A stretch of 64,000 bases of DNA from assembly GCA_018350325.1 (NCBI GenBank), contig JAEVLN010000005.1:2428142-2492141 (forward strand), in the 5' to 3' direction. Made by a program: the position numbers and the translations under genes. Below the pieces are notes generated by a model, which was not told the DNA's origin, did no database searches, and was given only the letters and a program-made list of their open reading frames with translations. Shown here in pieces: positions 33,710-47,100 of the stretch. This DNA is from Globodera rostochiensis. Its lineage: Eukaryota > Nematoda > Chromadorea > Rhabditida > Heteroderidae. Position 1 is the stretch's first letter. Each line of letters begins with the position of its first letter.

Positions 33710-36700
33710 AATTTTATTTATTTTAAAATAATAATAAAAATGCAATTTCTGTATAAACCGTGTATTTATTCTCATTACAGTAATTTTCACAACAAAAAAA
33801 AAATGGGCGCCAGGTCAAAGTGCCAACCAGCAAGCCAAAAACGGCTTGGCGGAGTTGGCATTTTAAACTGGCCTTTTGTTCTGACACGAAAAAAATCAAA
33901 GAACAAAGGCACTAACCGCCTCGCCCCCTCCACCATTTCCGCACTCTCTCCTTTGTCTGCCGGCGCCGCAATCCCCCACGGGGACACGGAACGGGAGAGA
34001 GAAAGAGGGGGAAATGAACAGTTCATCGCACTCTTTTCCCTTCGGGGGCCAGAAAAGTCTCACCCACCTATTTCTGTTGTATTTCTTCCACAGACCCCGG
34101 GGGCGCTGGAGAAGGTCGCCCACTTTATGCACTATTTTTACTCTTGCCCTGGGGGGGGGGACGATTTGTCTTTCCCGGTCCTCCAATCCTTCACACATTT
34201 TTTTTGTTCATCGTCGTCCTCCGGGGCACATAATCATTTTTTGCAACATTTTTTCACTTTCCTTCCCCGTTCAGCCAAATCGCTTAAAGTCAAAGATTTA
34301 ACCGGAATGCCTTTTCCACAGACATTTTTGGGGCCGGAATGCCGCGGTTTCCGAAATTTGAGACTGAATTTTCAGGCACTAAAAACAACAAAAAGTGCAT
34401 CCGAAAGCATTTCTTTATTTCTAAGTTTTAAATAAGTTATAAAGCAAAAATTGATTGCCCGCCGACACAAAATTCCAAAAATTAATTTTTAACGACCCCC
34501 GTGGCAATTTTGGAGGGCGGGGCGGGACGATTCTAAATTTAGCTCCACAGACATTAATTCCAAACATTAATTTTTTAACGACCCCGCGCGGCAATTTGGG
34601 GAGGGAGCGATTCCAAATTTAGCACATTTGCCCACCGACACAAAATTCCAAAAATTAATTTTTAACGAGCCTTGCGGCAATATGGGGGGGGGGCGGGGGT
34701 GGGGTGCTAAGCGAATGGGGCGGCGACTCCCGACAAAAGATAAGAAAACAAAAAGAACAAAAAAACGACATTTCTCGGCCCCTGGGGATTCCCTGTGCTC
34801 CCCCACAGCGGAACGGCTCCCGTCGCGCTCGCAGGGACCTCGTCCGTCCCCTCCGGCGCTATTATATACATAATTGCCAAAATTTCTCTTAAACATCAAT
34901 TAGGCGCCATTCTACCACAAATCATAATTGCCTATTGGCTCTTTCTCGAACATCAATTATTACCTCCTCACTTTACATTCTCAATTTCTGTCTCTGGGAA
35001 TCAAAATTTTCTCAGCGGACCGGTGTTCCCGTCGTGTTGGTCGGTACCCTCCGGCACCATTCTACCACTAATTATATTGCCTATAGGCCCTTTCGAACAT
35101 CAATTAAACTTCCTCATTCTCCATTCTTATTCTTGGTCCTCGGGGATTAAAATATGCTTTCTTTCAAAGCGGGGCGGCTCCCGCCGGGCTCGGAGAGACC
35201 TCGTGCCCTCCGGTGCCATTCTACCACTCATTATATTGCCTATAGGGTCTCTCGAACACTAACCAACTTATGCCCTCACTTTCCATTCCCATTCTCGGTC
35301 CCCGGGGACTTCACAGCGGGGCGGCGCACCCCGTTTCGCTCGGAGGGACCTCGTCCCCTCCGGTGCTATTCTACCACTAATTATAATTGCCTATAGGCCC
35401 TTTCGAACATCAATTAAACTTCCTCATTTTCCATTCTTATTCTTGGTCCTCGGGGATTAAAAATGTGCTTCCTTTCACAACGGGGCGCTCCCGTCGGGCT
35501 TGGATGGACCCCGTCCCCTCCGGTGCTATTCTTTCACTAACATTAAACATATTGCCTATTGGGTCTCTTTCACATAACTTATTCCCATTCCCATTCTCGG
35601 TCCCGGGGAATTGCATTAAAATGTTCAACAGCGGGGCGGCGCTTCCGTCGCGCTCGCAGGGACCTCATCCGTCCCCTCCGGCCTCATTTTAGTCATCAAA
35701 TCAAACTCGCCGCCGCCGCCCCACGCCCCTCCTCCCCCGGCGGGCATTAACCATTAATCCATCCACAGGTGGCAGGCAAGCCTTTTGCCTGGGGGTATCA
35801 ATCAGCGTCTGGGAGCTGCCCCCGGGCGCTTGGCGCGGTGTGCACATTCATTCATCACATTTAATCTGATCCATTCATCTTTCTTCCCACCAATTCATGC
35901 ATTCATTTTCAAACAAAAAAACATCTGCCTTTGCAACTTCTTCAACTTTCAAGCAAAGTGTACAAAAACTGAGAACTTTTTTCTGTCCGTACATAGAAAT
36001 GTCTGCAACAAAAAAATAATCCGAAAAAATGAATCACAAAACTTAAAACTAATTTTTTTCCACATAAAAAATTGTGCCGAATTTTCAAAATTAATTTTAT
36101 TAACGTTCTAAACAAAATATGTCAACGCACACAAAACATTTTTTAATTGCCTTCGGCGTGAACATTTGCGCTCAAATTCACTCGCAACATTCATTATTCC
36201 TTCACTCTCACCGCTCGGACGGAAAAAGAACAATAGTCCAGAAATTATAATTTTAACGACCCACACGGAAATTTTGGGGGCATGGCGATTCCAAATTGAA
36301 CACTTTGCGCGCAGACATCAATTCCAAAAATATAATTTTCAAACACCCCCGCGGCATAATTTTTAACAACTCCCACGGCAATTTTGGAGGGCGGGGGCGG
36401 GCCGATTCTAAACTTAGCATATTTGCTCAAAAATTGATGGCAAAAACCAACGGCACTTTTGGCGCTTTTGACTGGGGGGGGGGGGGGGGGGGGGGTCCGA
36501 CGGACTGACCGATGGCCATCTGCCGCTGTTGGTGTTGGACATTTGGACGCCGCCATAAATTTTGAATAAACAAATCAATCAAACAATTTATTGCCCCGTT
36601 CAAATGAATTCCGAAACTGTTTATTTAGGCGTAGAGGCTAAGCGAATGGGGCGGCGACTCCCCACAAAAGATTGATCTCATCACTTTCCATTCCCATTCT

Positions 36701-37440
36701 CGGCCCCCGGGGATTCCATCCAATTGTGCTCCCCCACAGCGGAGCGGCTCCCGTCGCGCTCGCAGGGACCTCGTCCGTCCCGTCCCCTCCGGCGCTATTA
36801 TATACATAATTGCCAAAATTTCTCTCAAACATCAATTAGGCTTAGGCGCTATTCTACATTAATCATAATTGCCTATAGGATCTCTCGAACATCAATTATT
36901 ACCTCCTCACTTTCTATTCCCACTTTCGGTCCCCCCAGGGACAGCGGGGCGGCTTCCGTCGCGCTCTCAGGGACCTGGTCCGTCCCCTCCGGCGCTATTC
37001 CACACATAATTGCCAATAAGTAGCTCAAACAGTCATGAACCTCTTCTATTCATTTCATTCTTTTCTTCATTAAATCGAACTTTGCCGCCGCCGCCGCCCC
37101 CAATCGGCGATTGCATCTCCCTGAACATCAAAATCCATCAATCCATCCATTCCCACAGGTGCAGGCAGGCCTATGCCCGGGGGGGGGGGGGATGTGAACT
37201 GCCCGAGCTTGGCGGTACACATTCATTCATAACATTTACCTATTTGATCCATTCATCTTCTTTCCATTTCCACCCATTCACAACATTTTTTTTAAAAAAA
37301 AACAGTTGGCTTTGCAACTTGTTCGCTTTCAATCAAAGTGTACTGTACAAAAACACAGAAAGTAGCTTTTCCCGTCTGTAAAAATTTTTTGCAGAAAAAA
37401 ATCCGAAAATGAATACACAAAACTTAAATGTTTTTTTTTC
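33710..37440. repeat. GC-rich intergenic repeat block (copy II), expanded
   Basis: Same module order as 21.16-23.34 kb, longer because the CGGGGA...AGCGGGGCGGC...CCTCCGGxGCTATT unit is amplified to about six copies (34.76-35.70 kb) and two more (36.69-37.01 kb). It includes a 22-nt G run (36474-36495). A conserved stretch shared with copy I includes CTTTTGCCTGGGGGTATCAA (35779-35798; compare 23031-23050). The 244-codon frame at 33.7-34.4 kb crosses several modules and is not credible. Confidence 0.7.
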
Positions 37441-38823
37441 TTCAATATTCTTGCAATTTGCAAATTTGTGTTGCTTTTACGTAACTCAAATGTTTGTTGC
37501 TCACTGATTCGCTTCCACAGACTGGGAACATTTGGTTGAATATGAGTAGGGCGTGATCGGCATTTTGGACTAAACCGTCGGAGACTAAAACTCGGCCAAA
37601 AAAGCCGGGACTAAGGGACCAAAATAAAAGAAAATGAGACATTTTTGAAAAACAGACCCAAAATTTCAGTCTCAAAATGGGAGCAAATGGAAATTTCATT
37701 TTAAATCCCGTTTTACTCTATTTGAACCAAAATTTGTTGGTTTGGCAGGTGATCAGGGAGGCCAGAATGTCCTCTTTATGGCAAATGCCTTAATTTTGGA
37801 AATTTGCCATATTTCGAACTTTGTGTCTTTTTACGGGAAAAATGAGAATTTCCCGAAAATAGTGCTTCTTGATTCGGTCAATTTGAAGTTTTAGGTTGCA
37901 AATCTCTCAACAAATTGAGTAAAAAATTCAAAATTTCTTCGGCGGCGCCTATCGGCACCGCCGACCCTCCCACCCAAAAGTGAAGCAGAATTTTCAAAAA
38001 AAAACCATTGGTTTTTTGAAAATTCCTCAAGAAAAGTGCCATAAAAATGCCATATTTTTGACCCTCGATGCCATAAAAAATACTATATTTTTAGAGCCGG
38101 TTTCCATATTTTCTCCAAGGTGATCTGGCCTCCTTGCAGGTGATCGAGGCGATTTTCTCGGGATCCCGACTGAGCATTGTTTAATCTGGCAGGGATTGAT
38201 TGTTGATCTCTTCCTTTCTTAACAATATTGGCCCTATTTTCAAAAGTTTCATCTCCCACCCCACAGAAAGTTCGAGCGCTAAAATAGCGCATTTTTTAAG
38301 GTAATTGGATTGCAAATCTCATACAATAACAAAAAGTTTAAAACTCATTCTCGAATGCGCCTCAGGCAATTTTGCAAATTTTTTTCAATCCCGAAAATCC
38401 CGTGCGATTGATCAGGATCGGGATTTGTCGGGATTTTGACCGACCATTGTTTGGGGTTTTGGAGAATGTTTAGAATCAGATTTAGCCGGGATTACGATCC
38501 CGGCGGTTTCTACTATACTCTGAATAGGGGGCAACGGTGTTTTGGCAGAGAAATGCCGAAAAATTTGAAATAAATTTCCGGCAACATCCCACACGCTTTG
38601 AGCGAAATCACAAAAATTGCGTTGCCTTATAAAATCCGGTTTTTCAGTCCCAGTATAAGCCCAGGGCATTTCCGGCCTCATTTGGCACTAATCCCATTGG
38701 ATATATTCAATTATTTTCAAAATATTTGCTTTTTTTTTTTTTGTCTTCAGGAGATACAATAATTTTGGCAAGCCTTACAATACACCGATCGCTGACCAAC
38801 AAATTTGCCACTTTTTTCTTCTG
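37441..38823. other. upstream region of PHYHIP copy 2
   Basis: Contains the dispersed motif CGGCGGCGCCTATCGGCACC (37941-37960) and GATCGGGATTT-type repeats (38.16-38.5 kb). An AG acceptor at about 38750 precedes a stretch shared with copy 1, possibly a 5' untranslated exon. Confidence 0.5.
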
Positions 38824-40517
38824 ATGGCTTCAATTTCAACCGATTTGGATGCGGTTGTTAATGTGTTCAATGTGACGCGCAGTGAAGTGGACAACAAATT
38901 GGTGGTGGAATGGAATGCAAATTTAGACGGTAAATTTTTGGGGGTTTTTTTAATTTTTTAAAATTGTTTCCCCCCCCCCCCGTTTTTGTAGCACGTTATT
39001 TGGGTGTCCGAGTGTATGTAAGAATTGAGGAATTTGCCGAAAATGTGCCGTCAACCGTCGTCGATGAACACAAAACGAATGGCACTTTTGCATGGCGCAG
39101 CATCCGGATGAATGCAGAAATGAGGTGGGTGGCTGAACAAACAATTTTAATAAAAAATAAATGTTTTTTAACATTAAAAATTCATTAATTCCATTTTTAA
39201 AAAAACAAAAAATTGTACAAATTTCAGTTACAAAATATATTTGCACATTTTCAACAAACTTCTTGATGGGCAGGAAGTGCAAACGCATTTCCTGAGCCAG
39301 TCCAGTGTCCGGCCGCCGCAGGGATATCAATGTACAAATTTAAAAATCAAATTAATATAATTCATTTTAAATAAATTATTTAAAATATATTTGCTTATTT
39401 GTTTGTTTGTTTTTAGATTGGTCCAAAATGGAAATGCAACAATTGATGGGCAACGCAATCCAATTCACCCAGCAAGTTCGCAGTTTTGGCTTTGTCCCCG
39501 TGGAATGTCTGAGCCGATGCCATTCTGAGGCGTACTGGACGAAAGTGGACGCCGAGAATTTTATGCCGGCATTTCCGCGCACCGACACGGACGGACACCC
39601 GACGCGGCTGAATTATTCATTTCCGGGTGAGTACCAAAACAAATAGTCAAATCTCCCGGGGGCGGCATTCCCTCAACAGAAATTGGCCCAAAATGGGTCA
39701 TAGAGACGACGAAAATATAAATTGCCAAATTTACTGGGCCAAAAAAATGCCACGATATCCAGACCTGGAATTTTGGACCTAAAATGTCCTGGTCCCCCGA
39801 GGGGGGGGGGGTTACCTCTTTAAATTAAAATAATAATTATTTAAATTTTTCAGGCGTTTTTTTCTTTGCTCTTCGTGAGCCGCAATTTTTTTTGGACACC
39901 AGTCCATTTGGCACAATTGTGAAGGTGATTTACCTAATTTAAATTTGGATATGTATATTTTGCCAATTATTTCTTTAAATAATATTAAGGCATTTTCACC
40001 GGAGGCAATGTTCGACGGCAACCCAAACAATTTCGCCTTCTTTTTTGCCGACTTCAAATGCTACAACTGGGCGAATAACCCGCATTATGTCACAATTGTG
40101 GCATGCAAAAGGTCAAGAACGGCACAAATCAGGTAAATGAAAAATTTAATTTTATTTTTTTCAATATATAATTGTTATAAATTCCAAAGACATAAAGCAA
40201 AGCAAAACATTTTAATTGTTTTTTCAGCTATTTCGATGAGCATTTACCCAAATTGGACATGGCGACCAATGCATTTTTACGAATTGTGGAGGACGCAAAT
40301 GGCACTTCATCGTTGATCATGTTGGAGACGTACAGTGTTTGGATTGATTTGTTCATCACCGAGGCATTTTTTGGACCAAAAATGTGAGAAATAAAATTTA
40401 TTTAAAAATAATTATTAAAGTGTATATTTTTGTTTTTTTAGCCAAAATGCACCCGTGAAAGTTGTTGAAAAGTCGAGCAACACACGAAGTAAGTTTTATT
40501 GCATATTAAATAAATAA
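38824..40517 (+). CDS. PHYHIP-like protein, copy 2
   Basis: Paralogue of the gene at 23.9 kb. Exons 38824-38929, 38992-39124, 39228-39331, 39417-39626, 39854-39924, 39990-40132, 40228-40383 and 40442-40517 join in phase into 332 aa. It shares the PHYHIP C-terminal motifs (SPFGTIVKAFSPEAMF, HYVTIVACKRS, LPKLDMATNAFLRIVE). At the site of copy 1's glycine-phenylalanine run it has an ordinary segment (EHKTNGTFAWRSI). The C-terminus is the longer form (IQNAPVKVVEKSSNTRS). A strong GTAAGT inside the last exon could allow a further exon. As in copy 1, no signal peptide or membrane segment is seen, so a cytosolic adaptor role is inferred from the family only. Confidence 0.82.
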
Positions 40518-40648
40518 TCACGCAATAAAAATGATCAGTTTTGGTTTGGCCAGAAAAAAACATCTCAAAAAATATAAATTTTTATAAATTTATTATGTTT
40601 GGCATAGACAAATTTACTCTAAAATCCAAGCTTCTTCTTTTAAGCTCT

Positions 40649-40861
40649 TCAACGCAATTGTTCGGCCTGTTCATTATTCAAAGTGTCCCCAAATTCGTCA
40701 CCAATAAAAGTCGCCTGGGAGGCAATGAATGGTGCCGTCGCTGGCCCCTCCGGCGCTGTGCCATCGATGGCAATGTGAAGGCGAAGAAAGTGATCAGTCC
40801 GATCAGAAAAGAAGACGACGATTTTTGTGGGGGGATCCGATCCGAACATATTTTGAGGCAC
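40649..40861 (-). CDS. conserved opposite-strand ORF downstream of PHYHIP copy 2
   Basis: Counterpart of 26201-26413 with the same length and stop. About 160 nt of the N-terminal half are almost identical at the DNA level. The C-terminal third has several replacements (e.g. DDFGDVLTNEQAEQF versus DEFGDTLNNEQAEQL) yet stays open. Function unknown. Confidence 0.35.
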   Translation of the reverse strand: MPQNMFGSDPPTKIVVFFSDRTDHFLRLHIAIDGTAPEGPATAPFIASQATFIGDEFGDTLNNEQAEQLR

Positions 40862-41162
40862 TAATATTTTTGTTTATGCCATTCTATGAAGTTACCCCCA
40901 AATTGCATAATCCAAAAACATAATTAATTCCTTTACTCATTTTTGTAATTAATTATTTTTATTTAAAAATAAAATATGAAAGATTTCAAATGATGAATAA
41001 TGTGTTCACATAAATATGTTATTATGAAAACTATATGTTGTGAGATTCGTTGTTTATATTAATTACTATAATTCAAACTCTCGACCCATTTTTTGGGTCC
41101 AATTTTTGTGGCGCGTCCATTTCGATGAGCCGTTTGCTTATTGTCAGCAAGAACGGAGTCTG

Positions 41163-44100
41163 CTAAAAAAGGAAAGGAATTGAAAATGCCAACATTTTCA
41201 GCGAGTTCGGCACTTTCCCCTCCCCCACACCAACATTTTCGCGCTCCGTTCTGCCAATGTTGTCCGTCGACTGGTGTGGCACAAATGTGCTGCTGCTACT
41301 GCTACAACTTCTTGCACCCGCACGTGCCGTCTGCAGTTGCTGCTGCTGGTGCTGCTGTTGTTGTACCGGTACAATTTCGTCCATGCACGCGTAGATCAGC
41401 TCGTCCAAAAAGGCGTCCTCTGCCGGCGGCCGGTCGTTGCCGGTTTGTTGTTGATGCCTAAGCTGCGGTGCCGGAGGCGATTTGGCATTCCCTGTTAATT
41501 AAAAATAAATAATAATTATTAGACATTTTATAAAACAATGCCTTTGTGCCTCGGCGGCATTTCTTCGACGACGCCCAACGCGGCGAGGAACGCGTCCGCC
41601 ACCGCGCAGCTGTCCTCACTGGCCAACGAGCGCGCGTCCGGGTCAATGCCGGAGTCGGGCGCGGAACGCCGACTTCCCGCGGTGGCGGCGGCAGCATTGG
41701 CGGCCAAGCGGGACGCCGTCCGGTGTTGTGCCATGTTCACGTAGTTGGACGAAGAGGAGCAGCAGGAGGAGGGCACGACGGATGGGGCGGCATGGCTTTG
41801 GTCCAACACCCGTCCTGTCCTCATCGGTGGTGTCCGCTTCACGTAGCTGAACAGTCCGCTTTCAAAGGACGGTGAGAGGAGTGCAGGTGCGCCTGCTGCG
41901 TCCGGTGCGGCGTGCTGCTGCAGTTCCCGGCAGGTTGCCACGCTGAACATGCGCTTTTTTGGTGCTGCTGGCTGCAAAAAGTTGCCGCCAGAGGCACTTT
42001 TTGCAGCTGAACGTCCCGAGCGTAGCAGAAGACGGGCAAGTACAAGAACAGACAGGAGACAGAAGCACAGGAAAAGAGTGGGAAGCACCAGCAGACTGAG
42101 CAAGTCGAACGAACTCAACAACGAGTGATCAGCACCGGCCAGGGACGGATTTGAACTGGTGGTGAAATCGCCAAACTACAAAAATTTTTTTTGGACATTT
42201 CGTTTCAGCCCGCATCGAGTTATTATACCTCAATGTACACTGTTGCGCTGCTCCTCATCCGGTGCTGTTCGTTACCGTATGCCCATCCGGATTCGGCCCA
42301 TACCGTAAACCGTAGTACCCGTGTCTCCCCGCTGGCTGTGCCGTTTGGCGTTGTGCCGCCGACGGTTGACGGCTGACGTAGCATGCCCAACACGCCTTGG
42401 TCAGCAGCGATTTGTACGTATTGGGCCGATACAGCATCCGCCGGATCCAACGAGTACCGTACTGTACTACCGTAGCCAATGTCGCGGTCAATCGCCACGA
42501 CTTGGCCAATCGGTTTGTTGAGATCAACATTGGGCGGAAGCTTAAATATTAAATTTTAAAATTTGTTTAAATTAAAATCAAAACAACTCGCCTTGAATGT
42601 GTAAGCACTTTTGGTGAATGTTGGTGCAAATTCATCCACACCGTACACGTACATTTCCACAGGTACTGTAGCAACAATTTTGCCTACGGCGTCGGTACAA
42701 GAAACATTGAAGTGAAGCATGATGTTCAGCTGCTGCTGCTGCTGTTGCTGAGACTCCGTGAACATGTTGGCGGTAGCAGCAGCAGTTTCCAAGTCAAGAG
42801 GCGCGATCAGAGTGATGTCACCCGTTGTTGGTTCAACGACAATTGTCTGCAGATGAAATGTCCAGTTTTAAAAATGCCAAAAGCGGCGCATGCTGCTTGC
42901 CTCATTCAATGACAACGAACTGCTCGCGTCCGTTGGCTCAATTGTGTAAGAGCAGTGCGTTTGTGCCGACCGTTGTCCATCCGTGCCGTTGTCGGCATGT
43001 TGCGGGACGCGTCGCGCATCCGCGTACACGCTGAACATCCTGTCGTCCAGTGCGCTGTTCTCTGGCACAAATTTGCGGTATATGGGAAGACCAAACTGCG
43101 GCTTTGTCCCACTCCATCCGTCCCAGTCCATCCGCACGCCAACTGACCACTCGGCACTTTGCCAAGGCGTGCCGTTGTCATGTGCCGAAATCAACTAGAA
43201 ATAAACAAAAGAATTGCGCGATCAAACAAATTTTGTGGGCCAATAATTACCAATTCCTCTACTGGCGACAATTCGCCGATTTGTGCCAAGGCAAAAGCGT
43301 CGTCCCAACGAACAATTCGAAGTTCGCCGGAGGCCATGTCAAGCTTGAACAGGTCGAAGTTGTTGCCGGCCAGCAGATGATAAGACAACCGAGAGTTTTC
43401 TTCAGACGCATCGCCATCGGTGGCGTTGAATCTTAAGCAACAATTTTCAAAACTCTGTCTGTGTACAATGTCACTCAATTTAGGCATTTTGTCAGTCATG
43501 TCTCACGATTCTCCTTTTGGTGTTGGCCTAGTGCCGCCCACCTTTGGTACTTGTCCTTTATGTTTTGTCCAAGGTTCCCCGATTTAGTTATTTTGTCCTT
43601 TTTTGTTTGCCCAGTCTCTTCCTCTCCTAAGGCGATTTGAATATTTTTTCTCTTTTATTGATCATTTTATCTGCCCAATGTTTGCAATTTAGGTATTTTG
43701 TCCCATTTATGTGCCTAATGCCCCCCTAAATTTTCTCACCGTGTTAACACTGTGTCCAGCCTAACCGAATCGCTGATCCACAGCGTTTTCGCATTGGTTT
43801 CCTCGTCAAATTTCGGCACATTGTCATTGATGTCCACCAGATGAATTCGTACACCGACTTTGGCACTTTGCCTTGTTGAAAATGCCGTCGCCGTCGGCGT
43901 TGTTGTTGTCGAAATGTCATTTCGTTGTGGTGGGCATTTTCCAACGGTGGCCTCAATGTCCAACCATTCACCATGCATTTCACGATCCAACAAATCCTCA
44001 ACAAATATTTGGCCATCAAAATTGACCCTAAATTTGGGACGACGGATGCCGTCCTGCGGGTAGGAAAGTTGAAAATCGCAGTTTAACAATGCATTGGTGG

Positions 44101-47100
44101 GCAGTTGACGCATTGTAAGACGTCCAATTGGCAAATGCATTGGCACATTTTCGGGCAGTGTAAACCTGGACAAAAAAATGTTGGCATTTTTAGGTAAAAG
44201 TCCAAAAGTTCAGCGCGCACGAACGTATAGTTTAGCTTGGCAAACATTGGCACATTGTTGTTGGCATTGTGTCGCGCCGGCGACGTCTGGACTACCGTAA
44301 TCCGAACAGTACAGTAGGCAAACAGCGGCGGCTGTCCACCATCGGTCGCTTTGACCACAACAAGCCGGTCACAATCAGCGCCAATTTGTTGTTGTTGTTG
44401 TTGGGGAAGAATGTTGCGGAGACGTAGTTCGCCTGAAGGCATACATTTTAATCGGATTTTAAAACATTTTTAAAGCCTAAAGAGGCATACATTTTAATCG
44501 GATTTAAATAAGATATTTTTTAACGCCTAAAGGCATACATTTAATCGGATTTTAAAACATTTTTAACGCCTAAATGCCTGAGGGCTTATAATTTTAATCG
44601 GATTTAAACATATTTTTTCGCCTGAAGGCATATAGAGTTAATCAGATTCAAACAAAGTTATTTTTTTTGGCGCAGAAATTACCACTTTTGGTGTCACAAT
44701 GAAGCCAATCCAATACGGTCGATGAATTTTGTCCAGCATTGTTCACAAATTCGTAGCGTAGCTGTGCATTGTGGTTGGGCCCGTCTCCGTCGATGGCCTC
44801 AACTTTGGCCAAAACATGGCCAATCGGCGCGTCCTGGGACAGCTCCGTGTCGATGTACGGCTCCACAAACCGTGGCACATTGTCATTCACATCCAGCACT
44901 TCAACACTGAGGTTGGCCGATGCACGGTTAATGCCATCGGTAACCTGTGCCGCAAAAATTGGAGATTTTTTTTAAGGCAAACATGACGACCACACTGCTT
45001 GCTACCTTTCTACAGAATATTTTTGTTACCTATCTACCTATATAACACTTGGATTTATCAATTAGTAATTACTAATTAATTAGGGTGCTTCAGGTCATCA
45101 CTTTTGGGGGGTAGAAATTTCGAAGTTCGGAAATCGCGGGGCCCCGATGGTCCTGTGACCACTCCGACTTGGAGCAGTTCAGAGTAAGTCGAGCCATTTT
45201 TCAGGCACGAACCGGAAGTTTTTCGGTCAAATTCCAAAAATTTCTGTTCGGTATGGATCCCCGAAAAAAATTCCCAGGAATTGGCTACTAGTTGTTGGCG
45301 TAATGTTTTCACAGACATTGCCGCCCCTATTTATGCCAATGTTGTTAATGAATAAAATTTAAATTTTTTTAAATTTAATTCATAAAACTTGCATAAACGC
45401 GAAGAATGTGTTGTGCCGCCTTCTCATAGTCCAATTTGTGCTTCAAATGCACTTTGCCATTCCATCGATTGATTTCAAAATGTTCAGAAGACACATCGCC
45501 AAGCGAATATTGCAACAATGTTGGCCCAATGTCCGCGTCCGTTGCACTTACAACAGAGACCAGAGAGCCCATCGGAAGGTCTACAATTTTAGAAAAATTG
45601 CAAAAAAATTAAATGTTGATCTGATCGGGAGGTCATTAGGCGTCAGATCACTTCAAAATATGCCGACCTTCCATCAGTCGGATGGGCCCGTCCTGTTGCG
45701 CAATGAACGGCGCGTTGTCGTTGGCATCCTGCAGGTGCACGTCCAATCGCGTGTCCGCCCGCTGTCGTCCACTTGCGTCGATGGCAACAATTTGTAGCGC
45801 ATAATGCCGTCGAATCTCCGCGTCCAGCTCCAGTGCCGTGCTCACCTTGCCGCCGGCATCCACGCTGAAGGCGAAGTCGTCGTTTCCGGACGGCAAAATG
45901 GAGTAGGACACCGGCGAGGAGGAGTTGTTCCGGTTCAGCAGATCAAGCTGAATTCCGAGATGCACCCCCTCCTCATTCAGTGTTTTAAATTGGGGAGCAC
46001 GGGACCGGGACCTGTACTGAAGTGTCTACCCTGGGACTGAATTTTAGTCCCGAGTTTTTTCAAGCTCTGTTACAAATCGACCCGGTTTGTTCGCCAGTCT
46101 CGAAAATAATTATTTTTTGTCCCTTAGTCCCGGTGTTGTTTGTCCGGGACCAAATTTAGTCCCGGTCCCGGGTTTTCCCCAAAAGTGCCGGTCCCGTGCC
46201 ATCCTATTTTAAAGTCATTGGCACACCTGTGCCACAAATTGCCCCCGGGGACGCCCCTCCGGCACGTCGACGGCGTGCTGTTGGCGCGTGAACGCAAGCG
46301 GCGCCGCCGGCCTTCCGTTGCCGTGGCTTTTGCGCCTCTCCCAGCTGATACGGACACGCTTTGGCTCCGATTCCAGCGCTTTTGGGTGTCCTCTGTCCAC
46401 AGCTTTAAGCACAACCCAAACACCGGACTGTTCCGAAATGAATGCCGACTCTCTGAAATTGGGGTTGTTTTAAAAATATTGACAAAAAATCGGAAAACAA
46501 AAAAGCTCGCTGAACATTCTTATTTTGTTCTTATCGATCAAGAATCTCGTTCGAGATTTACATCAGATTTTGATCGAGTATCTTGATCGGTCCGATCTCT
46601 AAATGTAATATTCAAAATAAGAAATTTTTCGAAGCCATTTCACTAATTAATATTTAAATTCAGTCCCCCTCCTCAAACATAAAATTTGGCAAAATTCTGT
46701 TTACATTTATGCCAAAATAAATGTTTTGCCATATTAAAATGTTTTAAATGTGTTTGTCTCTTTATTTTGGATCTCTAAATGTTATTTGTGGTCTTTGATG
46801 TCCTTATTTTGGAAAAATTTTGATTCGACGAAATCTCTGAACTTCGCGACCTCGCAAAAGTCAATTCGCCCGTTTGCCATCCAACGTCAAACATTCCGCT
46901 CGGGTCACTGGCCATGACGTAACGAATTTGGCCATTCTCGCCCTGGTCAGCGTCTTTTGCTTCCAGCTGGGCCAGTTTGTGGCCAACCGATGCCGTTGTT
47001 AACAGATCAATTTGTTCGGCATTGGACGGGTCGAACACCGGCGCATTGTCATTACGGTCAATTACGGTAATGAACACCGTACACATGTCCTGTCAACATT

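Noticed and set aside
33701..34435. 244-codon plus-strand open frame
   Set aside because: It begins in the 3' flank of the channel fragment and crosses several modules of the GC-rich repeat block. The counterpart in copy I (21380-21931) is not collinear as protein.
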